Origin: CAIWHR01 sp963843595
GTDB taxonomy: Bacteria; Pseudomonadota; Gammaproteobacteria; Burkholderiales; Casimicrobiaceae
Direction of reading: 5' to 3'
NCBI GenBank assembly: GCA_963843595.1
Contig: CAWJLG010000015.1
Location: 124,001-188,000 of the forward strand
DNA: 64,000 bases
How positions within the stretch are numbered: position 1 is the stretch's first letter; each line of letters starts with the position of its first letter. The notes beneath the pieces were generated by a model. The model was not told the origin of the DNA, did no database searches, and was given only the letters and a program-made list of their open reading frames with translations. The position numbers and the translations under genes are program-made. Of the stretch, positions 56,085 through 64,000 are shown one piece after another.

Positions 56085-56420
56085 ATGGAAACCAAGGCAA
56101 TCCTGCGCGGCGTGCGTCTTTCGGCGCAGAAGGGACGGCTCGTCGCCGACCAGATCCGCGGCCTGCCCGTCGACCGCGCGCTCAACGTGCTCGCGTTCAG
56201 CCCGAAGAAGGGGGCCAAGATCATCAAGAAGGTGCTTGAGTCGGCAATCGCCAACGCGGAGCACAACGACGGCGCCGACATCGACGAGCTCAAGGTCAAG
56301 ACGATCTGCGTCGACAAGGCGGAGAGCCTGCGCCGCTTCACCGCGCGCGCCAAGGGCCGTGGCAACGTCATCCTGAAGCAGACCTGCCACATCCACGTCG
56401 TCGTCGGCGACGGAAAATAA
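56085..56420 (+). CDS. rplV: 50S ribosomal protein L22
   Basis: 111 residues. LRGVRLSAQKGRLVADQIRG opens the globular part, and the beta-hairpin reaching the exit tunnel is RRFTARAKGRGNVILKQTCH. No macrolide-type deletion is seen in this loop. It begins 10 bases after rpsS. Confidence 0.97.
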   Translation: METKAILRGVRLSAQKGRLVADQIRGLPVDRALNVLAFSPKKGAKIIKKVLESAIANAEHNDGADIDELKVKTICVDKAESLRRFTARAKGRGNVILKQTCHIHVVVGDGK

Positions 56421-56429
56421 GGGAACGTC

Positions 56430-57149
56430 ATGGGACAGAAAATTCATCCGACCGGCTTCCGCCTTGCCGTCACCCGGAACTGGGCCTCGAAGTGGTTCGC
56501 GAACAGCAAGAACTTCGCGCCCACGCTCAAGGAGGACATCAAGGTCCGCGAGTACCTGAAGAAGAAGCTCGGCCACGCGTCGGTCGGCAAGGTCACGATC
56601 GAGCGTCCGGCGAAGAACGCGCGGATCACGATCCACAGCGCGCGGCCCGGCGTGGTCATCGGCAAGAAGGGCGAGGACATCGAGACGCTGCGCGCGGACC
56701 TGCGCAAGATGATGGGCGGCGACGTCGGCCTCAACATCGAGGAGATCCGCAAGCCCGAGATCGACGCGCAGCTCATCGCCGACTCGATCGCCCAGCAGCT
56801 CGAGAAGCGGATCATGTTCCGCCGCGCGATGAAGCGCGCGATGCAGAACGCGATGCGGCTCGGTGCCCAGGGCATCAAGATCATGTGCTCGGGGCGGTTG
56901 AACGGCATCGAGATCGCGCGCACCGAGTGGTACCGCGAAGGCCGGGTGCCGCTTCACACGCTGCGCGCCGACATCGACTACGGGCTTTCCGAGGCGCGCA
57001 CGACGTACGGGGTCATCGGCGTCAAGGTCTGGGTCTTCAAGGGCGAAGTGTTGGCGCACAACGCCGAGCCGGCGGCGGCTCCCGCCCCGGCGCCGGAAGC
57101 GCCGAAGCGTCCGCGTCGCGCAGGAGTGAAGAATGCTGCAGCCAGCTAG
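56430..57149 (+). CDS. rpsC: 30S ribosomal protein S3
   Basis: 239 residues, start MGQKIHPTGFRLAVTRNWAS. The KH domain carries RPGVVIGKKGEDIETLRADL. The C-terminal tail is rich in Ala and Pro (AEPAAAPAPAPEAPKRPRRA). S3 forms the mRNA entry pore with S4 and S5. Its last 17 bases overlap the start of rplP. Confidence 0.97.
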   Translation: MGQKIHPTGFRLAVTRNWASKWFANSKNFAPTLKEDIKVREYLKKKLGHASVGKVTIERPAKNARITIHSARPGVVIGKKGEDIETLRADLRKMMGGDVGLNIEEIRKPEIDAQLIADSIAQQLEKRIMFRRAMKRAMQNAMRLGAQGIKIMCSGRLNGIEIARTEWYREGRVPLHTLRADIDYGLSEARTTYGVIGVKVWVFKGEVLAHNAEPAAAPAPAPEAPKRPRRAGVKNAAAS

Positions 57150-57546
57150 AAGGAAGTACCGCAAGGAGCAGAAGGGCCGCAACAAGGGCGTGGCGACCGT
57201 CGGCAACAAGGTCAGCTTCGGCGAGTACGGCCTTAAGGCCACGGGCCGCGGCCGCCTGACCGCGCGCCAGATCGAGGCGGCGCGTCGCGCGATGACGCGT
57301 CACATCAAGCGCGGCGGCCGGGTCTGGATCCGGATCTTCCCGGACAAGCCGATCTCGCAGAAGCCCGCCGAGGTGCGGATGGGGAACGGCAAGGGCAACC
57401 CCGAGTACTACGTCGCCGAGATCCAGCCGGGCAAGGTGCTCTACGAGATGGACGGCGTGGACGAGACCGTTGCGCGCGAGGCGTTCGCGCTCGCCGCGGC
57501 CAAGCTGCCGATCAGGACGACGTTCGTCCATCGACTGGTGGGCTGA
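57133..57546 (+). CDS. rplP: 50S ribosomal protein L16
   Basis: 137 residues, start MLQPARRKYRKEQKGRNKGV. IRIFPDKPISQKPAEVRMGN and the loop NGKGNPEYYVAEIQPGKVLYE are typical. L16 helps to place tRNA at the A site. The start lies inside the rpsC coding end, which gives a 17-base overlap. Confidence 0.97.
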   Translation: MLQPARRKYRKEQKGRNKGVATVGNKVSFGEYGLKATGRGRLTARQIEAARRAMTRHIKRGGRVWIRIFPDKPISQKPAEVRMGNGKGNPEYYVAEIQPGKVLYEMDGVDETVAREAFALAAAKLPIRTTFVHRLVG

Positions 57547-57557
57547 CGGAGACGACG

Positions 57558-57767
57558 ATGAAGCTTACGCAAACCAAGAAGGCGCTTGCCACCAAGTCCG
57601 CGGACGAACTCCGGACAGAGCTCAACGCGCTGCTCAAGGAGCAGTTCGGCCTGCGGATGCAGAAGGCGACGCAGCAACTCCAGAACACGGCGAAGCTCAA
57701 GCAGGCGCGGCGCAACATCGCGCGTGCGCGAACGCTGATCGCCCAGAAGGTCGGGAGCAAGGCATGA
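57558..57767 (+). CDS. rpmC: 50S ribosomal protein L29
   Basis: 69 residues, a two-helix protein at the tunnel exit. LNALLKEQFGLRMQKATQQL and RRNIARARTLIAQK are the conserved helices. Its stop overlaps the rpsQ start in ATGA. Confidence 0.95.
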   Translation: MKLTQTKKALATKSADELRTELNALLKEQFGLRMQKATQQLQNTAKLKQARRNIARARTLIAQKVGSKA

Positions 57768-58060
57768 ACCAGAGCATCGAGACGGCACCGAATCCGGCGC
57801 CGCGCAAGACGATCGTCCAGACGCTGACCGGACGGGTCGTCAGCGACAAGATGGAAAAGACGGTGACGGTCCTCGTCGAGCGCCGGGTTACCCATCCGCT
57901 GTACGGGAAGGTGATCACGCGCACGCGGAAGTATCACGCCCACGACGAGAACAACGAGTACAAGGAAGGCGACCTGGTGGAGATCGAGGCGTGCCGCAAA
58001 CTCGCCAAGACCAAGGCGTACCGGGTCACGCGCCTGATCGAGAAGGCGCGGCAGGTCTGA
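57764..58060 (+). CDS. rpsQ: 30S ribosomal protein S17
   Basis: 98 residues from ATG 57764. The core LTGRVVSDKMEKTVTVLVER and GKVITRTRKYHAHDE is universal; the N terminus is about ten residues longer than in E. coli. It binds 16S rRNA early in assembly. A 253-base gap with an internal promoter follows. Confidence 0.97.
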   Translation: MNQSIETAPNPAPRKTIVQTLTGRVVSDKMEKTVTVLVERRVTHPLYGKVITRTRKYHAHDENNEYKEGDLVEIEACRKLAKTKAYRVTRLIEKARQV

Positions 58061-58118
58061 TCGGCGGCCGGGTCCGCCGGCGGCAGGTCGGCGCTAAGGG
58101 GTTGATTTCCAGCAGGGG

Positions 58119-58147
58119 TTGCGCAAAGTTGCCGTTACTGCCATAAT
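58119..58147 (+). promoter_or_regulatory. Internal promoter ahead of rplN (spc promoter)
   Basis: TTGCGC (58119-58124), exactly 17 bases, CATAAT (58142-58147). It stands in a 253-base gap between rpsQ and rplN, where E. coli also begins its spc operon. The rest of the gap is GC-rich, with short GCGGC stems and no gene. Confidence 0.6.
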
Positions 58148-58313
58148 TTTCGTTTCGCTTGCCGCGGGAGCAGTGGCGGTGTTTCGCCGGTCCCCGCGGT
58201 CTTTCCCCGGACGGGGTCCAAAACTGGCCGCGGCAATTCCGCCGCGACCGCAGCGGCAGCGCGACAGTGCGACCGCAGCGGCGCGCAACGCGGGTTAAGT
58301 TGGAGAAGCAGCA

Positions 58314-58682
58314 ATGATCCAGATGCAGTCGATGCTGGAGGTCGCCGACAATACCGGCGCCCGCCAAGTGATGTGTATCAAGGTGCTCGGCGGCTCCAAG
58401 CGCCGGTACGCCCACATCGGCGACGTGATCAAGGTCAGCGTCAAGGACGCTGCGCCGCGCGGTCGCGTCAAGAAAGGCGAGATCTACAACGCCGTCGTGG
58501 TTCGGACGCGCCAGGGCGTGCGCCGTGACGACGGTGCCAAGGTGTGCTTCGACACGAATGCCGCCGTGCTGCTCAACGCCAAGCTCGAGCCCATCGGCAC
58601 CCGCATCTTCGGGCCGGTGACCCGCGAGCTGCGGACCGAGCGGTTCATGAAGATCGTGTCGCTCGCGCCGGAAGTGCTCTAG
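58314..58682 (+). CDS. rplN: 50S ribosomal protein L14
   Basis: 122 residues, start MIQMQSMLEVADNTGARQVM. GGSKRRYAHIGDVIKVSVKD and GPVTRELRTERFMKIVSLAP are typical. L14 contacts L19 and the 30S subunit and is the binding face for the silencing factor RsfS. Confidence 0.97.
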   Translation: MIQMQSMLEVADNTGARQVMCIKVLGGSKRRYAHIGDVIKVSVKDAAPRGRVKKGEIYNAVVVRTRQGVRRDDGAKVCFDTNAAVLLNAKLEPIGTRIFGPVTRELRTERFMKIVSLAPEVL

Positions 58683-58690
58683 GAGGCTCC

Positions 58691-59008
58691 ATGCGCAAGA
58701 TCAAGAAAGGCGACAGCGTCGTCGTCATCGCGGGACGCGACAAGGGCAAGCGCAGCTCGGTCACGGCGGTCGTCGATGCCGAGCACGTGCTCGTGGCCGG
58801 GATCAACCAGGTGAAGAAGCACACGCGCCCGAATCCGATGAAGAACGAGCAGGGCGGCATCGTCACCAAGGAGATGCCGATCCACGTCTCGAACGTGGCG
58901 ATCTGGAACCCGGTGACGAAGAAGGCCGATCGCATCGGCTTCCGGATGCTGGAAGACGGCCGCAAGGTCCGTTTCTTCAAGTCCAACGGCGAGCTCGTCA
59001 GCGCCTGA
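58691..59008 (+). CDS. rplX: 50S ribosomal protein L24
   Basis: 105 residues from ATG 58691, eight bases after rplN and behind AGGAGG. The KOW motif is GDSVVVIAGRDKGKRSSVTA, and INQVKKHTRPNPMKNEQGGI follows. L24 initiates 50S assembly. Confidence 0.96.
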   Translation: MRKIKKGDSVVVIAGRDKGKRSSVTAVVDAEHVLVAGINQVKKHTRPNPMKNEQGGIVTKEMPIHVSNVAIWNPVTKKADRIGFRMLEDGRKVRFFKSNGELVSA

Positions 59009-59021
59009 TGGAGAGACAGAC

Positions 59022-59561
59022 ATGGCCCGCCTGAAGGAAGTCTACAAGAAGGAAATCGTGCCCGCGCTGATCAAGCAGTTCGGGTACAAGTCGGTGATGG
59101 AAGTCCCGCGCCTGCAGAAGATCGTCCTCAACATGGGCGTCGGCGAGGCGATCGGGGACAAGAAGCTGCTCGAGAACGCCGCCGGCGACATGCAGAAGAT
59201 CTCCGGCCAGAAACCGGTGATCACCAAGGCGAAGAAGGCGATTGCCGGGTTCAAGATCCGCGAGGGCTACCCGATCGGCTGCATGGTGACGCTGCGTCAG
59301 GAACGCATGTACGAGTTCCTCGACCGGCTCGTCTCGATCGCGCTGCCGCGCGTCCGCGACTTCCGCGGCGTATCGGGCCGCTCGTTCGACGGCCGCGGCA
59401 ACTTCAACATGGGCGTCAAGGAACAGATCATCTTCCCGGAGATCGAGTACGACAAGATCGACGCGCTCCGGGGCATGAACATCACCATCACCACGAGCGC
59501 GAAGTCGGACGCCGAAGCCAAGGCCCTGCTCGCCGCGTTCAAGTTCCCGTTCAAGAGCTGA
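59022..59561 (+). CDS. rplE: 50S ribosomal protein L5
   Basis: 179 residues, start MARLKEVYKKEIVPALIKQF, with KIVLNMGVGEA and the loop MYEFLDRLVSIALPRVRDFR plus FDGRGNFNMGVKEQIIFPEI. It carries 5S rRNA into the 50S subunit and contacts P-site tRNA. Confidence 0.97.
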   Translation: MARLKEVYKKEIVPALIKQFGYKSVMEVPRLQKIVLNMGVGEAIGDKKLLENAAGDMQKISGQKPVITKAKKAIAGFKIREGYPIGCMVTLRQERMYEFLDRLVSIALPRVRDFRGVSGRSFDGRGNFNMGVKEQIIFPEIEYDKIDALRGMNITITTSAKSDAEAKALLAAFKFPFKS

Positions 59562-59568
59562 GGAAGCC

Positions 59569-59874
59569 ATGGCGAAGCTGTCCCTGATCAACCGCGACGA
59601 GAAGCGGCGCGAACTGGTGAAGAAATACGCCAAGAAGCGCGAGGCGCTGCTCGCCATCATCAACAACACGAAAATGTCGGACGAGGATCGTTTCGCCGCG
59701 CGGCTCAAGCTGCAGCAGCTGCCGCGCAACGCGAACCCGACCCGTCTGCGCAACCGTTGCGCCATCACCGGCCGCCCGCGCGGCTTTTTCCGCAAGTTCG
59801 GCCTCGGCCGCAACAAGCTGCGGGAATTCGCGATGCGCGGGGAAATCCCGGGCATCGTGAAGGCCAGCTGGTAA
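59569..59874 (+). CDS. rpsN: 30S ribosomal protein S14 (zinc-free type)
   Basis: 101 residues. RNRCAITGRPRGFFRKFGL lacks the paired CxxC motifs of the short zinc-binding form, so this is the long C-minus type usual in proteobacteria. It lies eight bases after rplE. Confidence 0.96.
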   Translation: MAKLSLINRDEKRRELVKKYAKKREALLAIINNTKMSDEDRFAARLKLQQLPRNANPTRLRNRCAITGRPRGFFRKFGLGRNKLREFAMRGEIPGIVKASW

Positions 59875-59898
59875 CGATCAATGCAGGTGAGGTGATTC

Positions 59899-60294
59899 AT
59901 GAGCATGACTGATCCTATCGCCGACATGCTGACGCGCATTCGCAATGCGCAGATGGTGGAGCATGCGGTCGTCGCGATGCCGTCGTCGAAGGTCAAGCTG
60001 GCCATCGCGAAGGTGCTGAAGGACGAAGGCTACATCGAGGGCTTCAAGGTCTCCGGGGAGGAAGTGAAGCCGGTGCTCGAGATCGCCCTCAAGTACTACG
60101 CCGGCCGCCCCGTGATCGAGAAGATCGAGCGCGTGTCGGCGCCGGGCCTGCGCATCTACAAGGGCAAGGACGACATCCCGCGCGTGATGAACGGTCTCGG
60201 CATCGCGATCGTCTCGACGTCGCGCGGCGTGATGACCGACCGCAAGGCGCGCGCCACCGGCGTCGGCGGCGAAGTCCTCTGCATCGTGGCGTAG
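59899..60294 (+). CDS. rpsH: 30S ribosomal protein S8
   Basis: 131 residues, start MSMTDPIADMLTRIRNAQMV. The C-terminal rRNA-binding part is ISTSRGVMTDRKAR-like here as IVSTSRGVMTDRKARATGVG. In E. coli S8 represses the spc operon at the rplE region. Confidence 0.97.
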   Translation: MSMTDPIADMLTRIRNAQMVEHAVVAMPSSKVKLAIAKVLKDEGYIEGFKVSGEEVKPVLEIALKYYAGRPVIEKIERVSAPGLRIYKGKDDIPRVMNGLGIAIVSTSRGVMTDRKARATGVGGEVLCIVA

Positions 60295-60304
60295 AGAGGA
60301 CGAC

Positions 60305-60832
60305 ATGTCGCGAATCGGCAATTTCCCGATCCCGCTGCCGCCGAAGGTCGAGGTGACCCTGGCGCAGGGCGAGATCACGGTCAAGGGTCCGCTCGGCACG
60401 CTCTCGCGCTCCTACGGCGATGGCCTGTCGATCGAGAAGAACGGCGAAACGCTCGTGTGCAAGGCCGCCAACGCGGAAGTCAACGCGATGCACGGCACGC
60501 TGCGCGCGCTGGTCGCCAACATGGTCAAGGGCGTCACCGTCGGCTTCGAGAAGAAGCTCACGCTGGTCGGCGTGGGCTTCCGCGCGCAGGCCGCCGGCGA
60601 CAAGGTGAACCTGTCGCTCGGATTCTCGCATCCGGTCGTCCACATGATGCCCAAGGGCGTCAAGGTCGAGACGCCGGCGCAGACGGAAATCGTCGTCAAG
60701 GGCGTGGATCGGCAGCAGGTCGGCCAGGTCGCCGCCGAGATCCGCGCGTATCGCCCGCCCGAGCCGTACAAGGGCAAGGGCGTCCGCTATCACGACGAGC
60801 GCGTCGTGATCAAGGAAACGAAGAAGAAGTAG
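60305..60832 (+). CDS. rplF: 50S ribosomal protein L6
   Basis: 175 residues, start MSRIGNFPIPLPPKVEVTLA. VGFEKKLTLVGVGFRAQAAG and PEPYKGKGVRYHDERVVIKE are diagnostic. It lies at the factor-binding side of the 50S. It starts 10 bases after rpsH. Confidence 0.97.
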   Translation: MSRIGNFPIPLPPKVEVTLAQGEITVKGPLGTLSRSYGDGLSIEKNGETLVCKAANAEVNAMHGTLRALVANMVKGVTVGFEKKLTLVGVGFRAQAAGDKVNLSLGFSHPVVHMMPKGVKVETPAQTEIVVKGVDRQQVGQVAAEIRAYRPPEPYKGKGVRYHDERVVIKETKKK

Positions 60833-60888
60833 TGCCCTGCGGGCCGGGAGTTGCATCCGTGCCCGCGCGAAGCCGAACGAGGTCATCG

Positions 60889-61242
60889 ATGAACAAGAAG
60901 GAAGCTCGAGTCCGCCGCGCCCGCAAAACCCGGGTGCGCATCGCCCTGCAGCGCGCGACGCGACTGGTGGTCGGTCGCTCGAACTGCCACATCTACGCGC
61001 AGATCGTCGCCCCGACGGGCGACAATGTGCTCGCCAGCGCGTCGACGCTCGAAGCCGAGGTGCGCAAGGACCTCAGCAACGGCGGCAACAAGGCCGCGGC
61101 TGCGATCGTCGGCAAGCGCATCGCCGACAAGGCGAAGGCGCTCGGCATCGAGGCCGTCGCCTTCGACCGGTCGGGATTCCGCTATCACGGACGCGTGCAG
61201 GCGCTGGCCGAAGCGGCCCGCGAAGCCGGACTCAAATTCTAG
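60889..61242 (+). CDS. rplR: 50S ribosomal protein L18
   Basis: 117 residues from ATG 60889. The basic N terminus (MNKKEARVRRARKTRVRI) and FDRSGFRYHGRVQALAEAAR are typical. It binds 5S rRNA with L5. The frame is open far upstream through rplF, but only this start gives the family length. Confidence 0.96.
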   Translation: MNKKEARVRRARKTRVRIALQRATRLVVGRSNCHIYAQIVAPTGDNVLASASTLEAEVRKDLSNGGNKAAAAIVGKRIADKAKALGIEAVAFDRSGFRYHGRVQALAEAAREAGLKF

Positions 61243-61249
61243 GGCGATC

Positions 61250-61780
61250 ATGGCTAATCCGAGATCCAGTACGAGAATGCAGCAGCAGGACGAGCGCGGC
61301 GACGGCCTGCGCGAGAAGATGATCGCCATCAACCGCGTCACCAAGGTGGTGAAGGGCGGGCGGATCCTGGGCTTCGCGGCGCTGACGGTCGTCGGCGACG
61401 GCGACGGGCGCGTCGGCATCGGCAAGGGCAAGGCGAAGGAAGTCCCGGTCGCGGTCCAGAAGGCGATGGAAGAGGCGCGGCGCAGGATGATCAAGGTGAA
61501 CCTGAAGAAGGGCACCGTCCATCACGCGGTCGAGGGCCGGCACGGCGCGACCAAGGTCTTCATGCAGCCGGCTTCCGACGGCACCGGCGTGATTGCCGGT
61601 GGCCCGATGCGCGCGGTGTTCGAGGTCGTCGGCGTCACCAACGTGCTGGCGAAGTGCCACGGCTCGACGAACCCGTACAACCTGGTCCGCGCGACGCTGA
61701 ATGCGTTGTCGAATCTGAATTCGCCGGCCGAGATCGCTGCCAAGCGCGGCCTCACGATCGAGCAGCTGACGGAGGGCTGA
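61250..61780 (+). CDS. rpsE: 30S ribosomal protein S5
   Basis: 176 residues from ATG 61250. INRVTKVVKGGRILGFAALT, VGIGKGKAKEVPVAVQKAME and TNVLAKCHGSTNPYNLVRAT are universal. The VKGGR loop holds no spectinomycin-type change that I can see. Confidence 0.97.
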   Translation: MANPRSSTRMQQQDERGDGLREKMIAINRVTKVVKGGRILGFAALTVVGDGDGRVGIGKGKAKEVPVAVQKAMEEARRRMIKVNLKKGTVHHAVEGRHGATKVFMQPASDGTGVIAGGPMRAVFEVVGVTNVLAKCHGSTNPYNLVRATLNALSNLNSPAEIAAKRGLTIEQLTEG

Positions 61781-61782
61781 CC

Positions 61783-61968
61783 ATGACGGCGACGAAGAAG
61801 ATCCGGGTCACGTTGGCGAAGAGCGCCGCGTCGACCAAGCACGACCATCGCGCCACGGTACGCGGCCTGGGGCTCAAGTGGACGAACCACACGGTGGAAG
61901 TGGTGGACACACCGTCCACGCGCGGGATGATCAACAAGGTCGGCTACCTGCTCAAGGTCGCGGAATAA
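61783..61968 (+). CDS. rpmD: 50S ribosomal protein L30
   Basis: 61 residues from ATG 61783, two bases after rpsE. KKIRVTLAKSAASTKHDHRA is followed by GLGLKWTNHTVEVVDTPSTR; the RGLGLKW and NKVGYLLKV parts are standard for the short bacterial L30. Confidence 0.95.
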   Translation: MTATKKIRVTLAKSAASTKHDHRATVRGLGLKWTNHTVEVVDTPSTRGMINKVGYLLKVAE

Positions 61969-61985
61969 CGGTTACGGAGCACGCG

Positions 61986-62417
61986 ATGCGTCTCAACACG
62001 ATCAAGCCTGCCGATGGTTCGAACAAGGCGCGGCGCCGCGTCGGCCGCGGCATCGGCTCGGGCCTCGGCAAGACTGCCGGCCGCGGTCACAAGGGCCAGA
62101 AGTCCCGTTCGGGCGGATTCCACAAGGTCGGCTTCGAGGGCGGCCAGATGCCGCTGCAGCGGCGGCTGCCCAAGCGCGGCTTTGTCTCGCTCGCGAAGAA
62201 GGACACCGCCCAGGTGCGCCTGTCCGACCTCGCGAAGCTGCCGCTCGCCGAGGTGGACCTGCTCGCGCTGAAGGCGGCCGGTGTCGTGCCGACGCTCGCG
62301 AAGGCGGCCAAGGTCATCAAGTCGGGCCAGCTGGCGAAGGCGGTGAAGCTCACGGGCATTGCCGTCACCAAGGGCGCCAAGGCGGCGATCGAAGCCGCGG
62401 GCGGCAGCGTCGCGTAG
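61986..62417 (+). CDS. rplO: 50S ribosomal protein L15
   Basis: 143 residues from ATG 61986. The Gly/Arg-rich N terminus GRGIGSGLGKTAGRGHKGQK and GGFHKVGFEGGQMPLQRRLP are hallmarks. Late assembly protein of the 50S. Confidence 0.97.
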   Translation: MRLNTIKPADGSNKARRRVGRGIGSGLGKTAGRGHKGQKSRSGGFHKVGFEGGQMPLQRRLPKRGFVSLAKKDTAQVRLSDLAKLPLAEVDLLALKAAGVVPTLAKAAKVIKSGQLAKAVKLTGIAVTKGAKAAIEAAGGSVA

Positions 62418-62446
62418 GCGCGCCGCCAACACTACGGGAAACGACG

Positions 62447-63769
62447 TTGGCCATCACCAATCCGGCCCAGAAAAGCGGTTCCAAGTACGCCGATCTCAAG
62501 CGGCGGCTGTGGTTCCTGCTGGGCGCGCTCGTCGTGTACCGGATCGGGACGCATATCCCGGTGCCGGGCATCAACGCGAGTGTGCTCGACGAGCTGTTCA
62601 GGAACCAGCAGGGCGGCATCCTCGGCCTGTTCAACGTGTTCTCGGGCGGCGCGCTGTCGCGCTTCTCGATCCTTGCGCTCGGGATCATGCCGTACATCTC
62701 GGCGTCGATCATCATGCAGCTGTCCACGGTGGTCGTGCCCTCGCTCGAGGCGCTCAAGAAGGAAGGCGAGGCCGGCCGGCGCAAGATCACGCAGTACACC
62801 CGCTATGCGACGCTCGGTCTGGCGTTCTTCCAGGCGCTGGGCATCTCCGTCGCGCTGGAGGCGCAGGCAGGACTGGTGCTCGCCCCGGGGCTCGGTTTCC
62901 GGGTCATCACGGCGCTGACGCTGGTGACCGGAACGATGTTCCTGATGTGGCTGGGCGAACAGATCACCGAGCGTGGCCTGGGCAACGGCATCTCGCTTCT
63001 GATCTTCGCGGGCATCGCCGCCGGACTGCCGCGGGCCATCGGACAGACGCTCGAACAGGCGCGCACCGGCGCCTATTCGATCCCGCTGGTGCTGGGCATC
63101 GCAGTGCTCGTGGTCGTGGTCACCGCGTTCGTCGTGTTCGTCGAGCGGGCGTTGCGCAAGATCCTCGTCAACTATGCGAAACGCCAGGTCGGCAACAAGG
63201 TCTACCAGGGCCAGAGCTCGCACCTGCCGCTCAAGCTCAACATGGCCGGCGTGATTCCGCCGATCTTCGCGTCGTCGATCATCCTGTTCCCGGCGACGCT
63301 GGCGCAGTGGTTCGGTGCGGGCGAGGGCACGATCTGGTTGCGCGACCTCGCCGCGGCGCTGGGTCCGGGGCAGCCGGTGCACGAGTTGCTCTACGCGGGC
63401 GCGATCATCTTCTTCTGCTTCTTCTACACGGCGCTGCAGTACAACCCGAAGGAGACGGCGGACAACCTCAAGAAGAGCGGTGCGTTCATTCCGGGCTACC
63501 GACCCGGCGACCAGACCGCCAAGTACATAGAGAAGATCACGCTGCGGCTGACGCTGCTGGGTTCGCTCTACCTCGTGATCGTGTGCTTCATCCCGAATTT
63601 CCTGATCGCCTGGAAGAACGTACCGTTCTACTTCGGCGGGACGTCGCTGCTGATCATCGTCGTCGTGACGATGGACTTCATGACCCAGGTGCAGGCGTAT
63701 CTGATGTCGCAGCAGTACGAAAGCCTGCTCAAGAAGGCGAACTTCAAGGGCGGACTGCCCACGCGCTGA
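62447..63769 (+). CDS. secY: Protein translocase subunit SecY
   Basis: 440 residues with ten membrane segments, starting with TTG at 62447 (MAITNPAQKSGSKYADLKRR). FRNQQGGILGLFNVFSGGAL is near the plug, LGNGISLLIFAGI and YNPKETADNLKKSGAFIPGY are conserved loops. It forms the Sec channel with SecE (33103) and SecG. The ribosome site ahead of the TTG is weak. Its stop overlaps the infA start in TGATG. Confidence 0.96.
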   Translation: MAITNPAQKSGSKYADLKRRLWFLLGALVVYRIGTHIPVPGINASVLDELFRNQQGGILGLFNVFSGGALSRFSILALGIMPYISASIIMQLSTVVVPSLEALKKEGEAGRRKITQYTRYATLGLAFFQALGISVALEAQAGLVLAPGLGFRVITALTLVTGTMFLMWLGEQITERGLGNGISLLIFAGIAAGLPRAIGQTLEQARTGAYSIPLVLGIAVLVVVVTAFVVFVERALRKILVNYAKRQVGNKVYQGQSSHLPLKLNMAGVIPPIFASSIILFPATLAQWFGAGEGTIWLRDLAAALGPGQPVHELLYAGAIIFFCFFYTALQYNPKETADNLKKSGAFIPGYRPGDQTAKYIEKITLRLTLLGSLYLVIVCFIPNFLIAWKNVPFYFGGTSLLIIVVVTMDFMTQVQAYLMSQQYESLLKKANFKGGLPTR

Positions 63770-63987
63770 TGTCGAAGGAAGACACGATCCAGATGCAGGG
63801 TGAGATCCTGGAAACGCTGCCCAATGCGACGTTCCGGGTGAAGTTGGAGAATGGGCACGTGGTGCTGGGGCACATCTCCGGGAAGATGCGGATGCACTAC
63901 ATCAAGATATTGCCGGGCGACAAGGTGACGGTGGATCTGACGCCGTACGACCTCTCCCGGGCGCGGATCATCTTCCGCGCGAAGTGA
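63769..63987 (+). CDS. infA: Translation initiation factor IF-1
   Basis: 72 residues, start MSKEDTIQMQGEILETLPNA, with FRVKLENGHVVLGHISGKMR and YDLSRARIIFRAK. An OB-fold protein that sits in the 30S A site at initiation. Its location right after secY is typical of betaproteobacteria; the alpha operon should continue beyond the window. Confidence 0.97.
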   Translation: MSKEDTIQMQGEILETLPNATFRVKLENGHVVLGHISGKMRMHYIKILPGDKVTVDLTPYDLSRARIIFRAK

Positions 63988-64000
63988 CGATGAGGGAAAT

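Overview
The window is a high-GC chromosomal segment whose gene order and protein types point to a betaproteobacterium (Burkholderiales or a near relative). The order tRNA-Tyr/Gly/Thr, tuf, tRNA-Trp, secE, nusG, rplKAJL, rpoBC, rpsL, rpsG, fusA, tuf, then S10-spc with infA directly after secY, is typical of that class. apbC, dcd and an Orn/Lys/Arg decarboxylase at the left end fit the same group. No ribosomal RNA, CRISPR array or complete insertion sequence was seen.

Left part (1 to 22.5 kb). After apbC (cut by the window edge), dcd, a frameshifted MFS transporter and a PLP decarboxylase comes a C2-sulfonate (taurine) dissimilation locus. On the minus strand tpa-like transaminase, tauA, tauB, tauC, phosphate acetyltransferase and a SulP permease follow one another. 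Divergent from them is alanine dehydrogenase. Next come a TRAP transporter (dctM, dctQ, dctP) and an IclR regulator on the minus strand, then sulfoacetaldehyde acetyltransferase (xsc) on the plus strand. The inferred route: taurine enters, is transaminated with pyruvate to sulfoacetaldehyde and alanine; alanine dehydrogenase regenerates pyruvate and frees ammonium; Xsc releases sulfite and acetyl phosphate; Pta makes acetyl-CoA. A split class I fumarase follows, with an unrelated membrane-protein gene between its two subunits.

Middle part (22.5 to 31 kb). A Pho box promoter precedes pstS-pstC-pstA-pstB-phoU-phoB-phoR, the high-affinity phosphate uptake and sensing operon. pstS, pstC, pstA and phoR each carry single-base frameshifts, as does the following iron alcohol dehydrogenase. 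The nature and clustering of these shifts suggest sequence error, but real decay cannot be excluded. A 41-codon remnant of a GMC oxidoreductase lies next to the dehydrogenase.

Right part (31 to 64 kb). This is the transcription and translation supercluster. Two near-identical tuf genes with strongly GGG-rich glycine codons bracket it; the second has a one-base insertion. Between rpoC and rpsL sits an accessory insert: a glucose/sorbosone-type dehydrogenase and two related small c-type cytochromes, the second with a broken haem motif. It has its own promoter, whose spacer holds a perfect C5-T-G5 palindrome. rpsL has a separate strong promoter downstream of the insert.

The most unusual structure is a family of intergenic elements between 31.1 and 53.3 kb. 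Each has two arms of degenerate 7-base units, the left arm resembling GTCNRGC and the right arm its reverse complement, so that each can fold into a long hairpin just ahead of a tRNA or translation gene. At least nine are visible.
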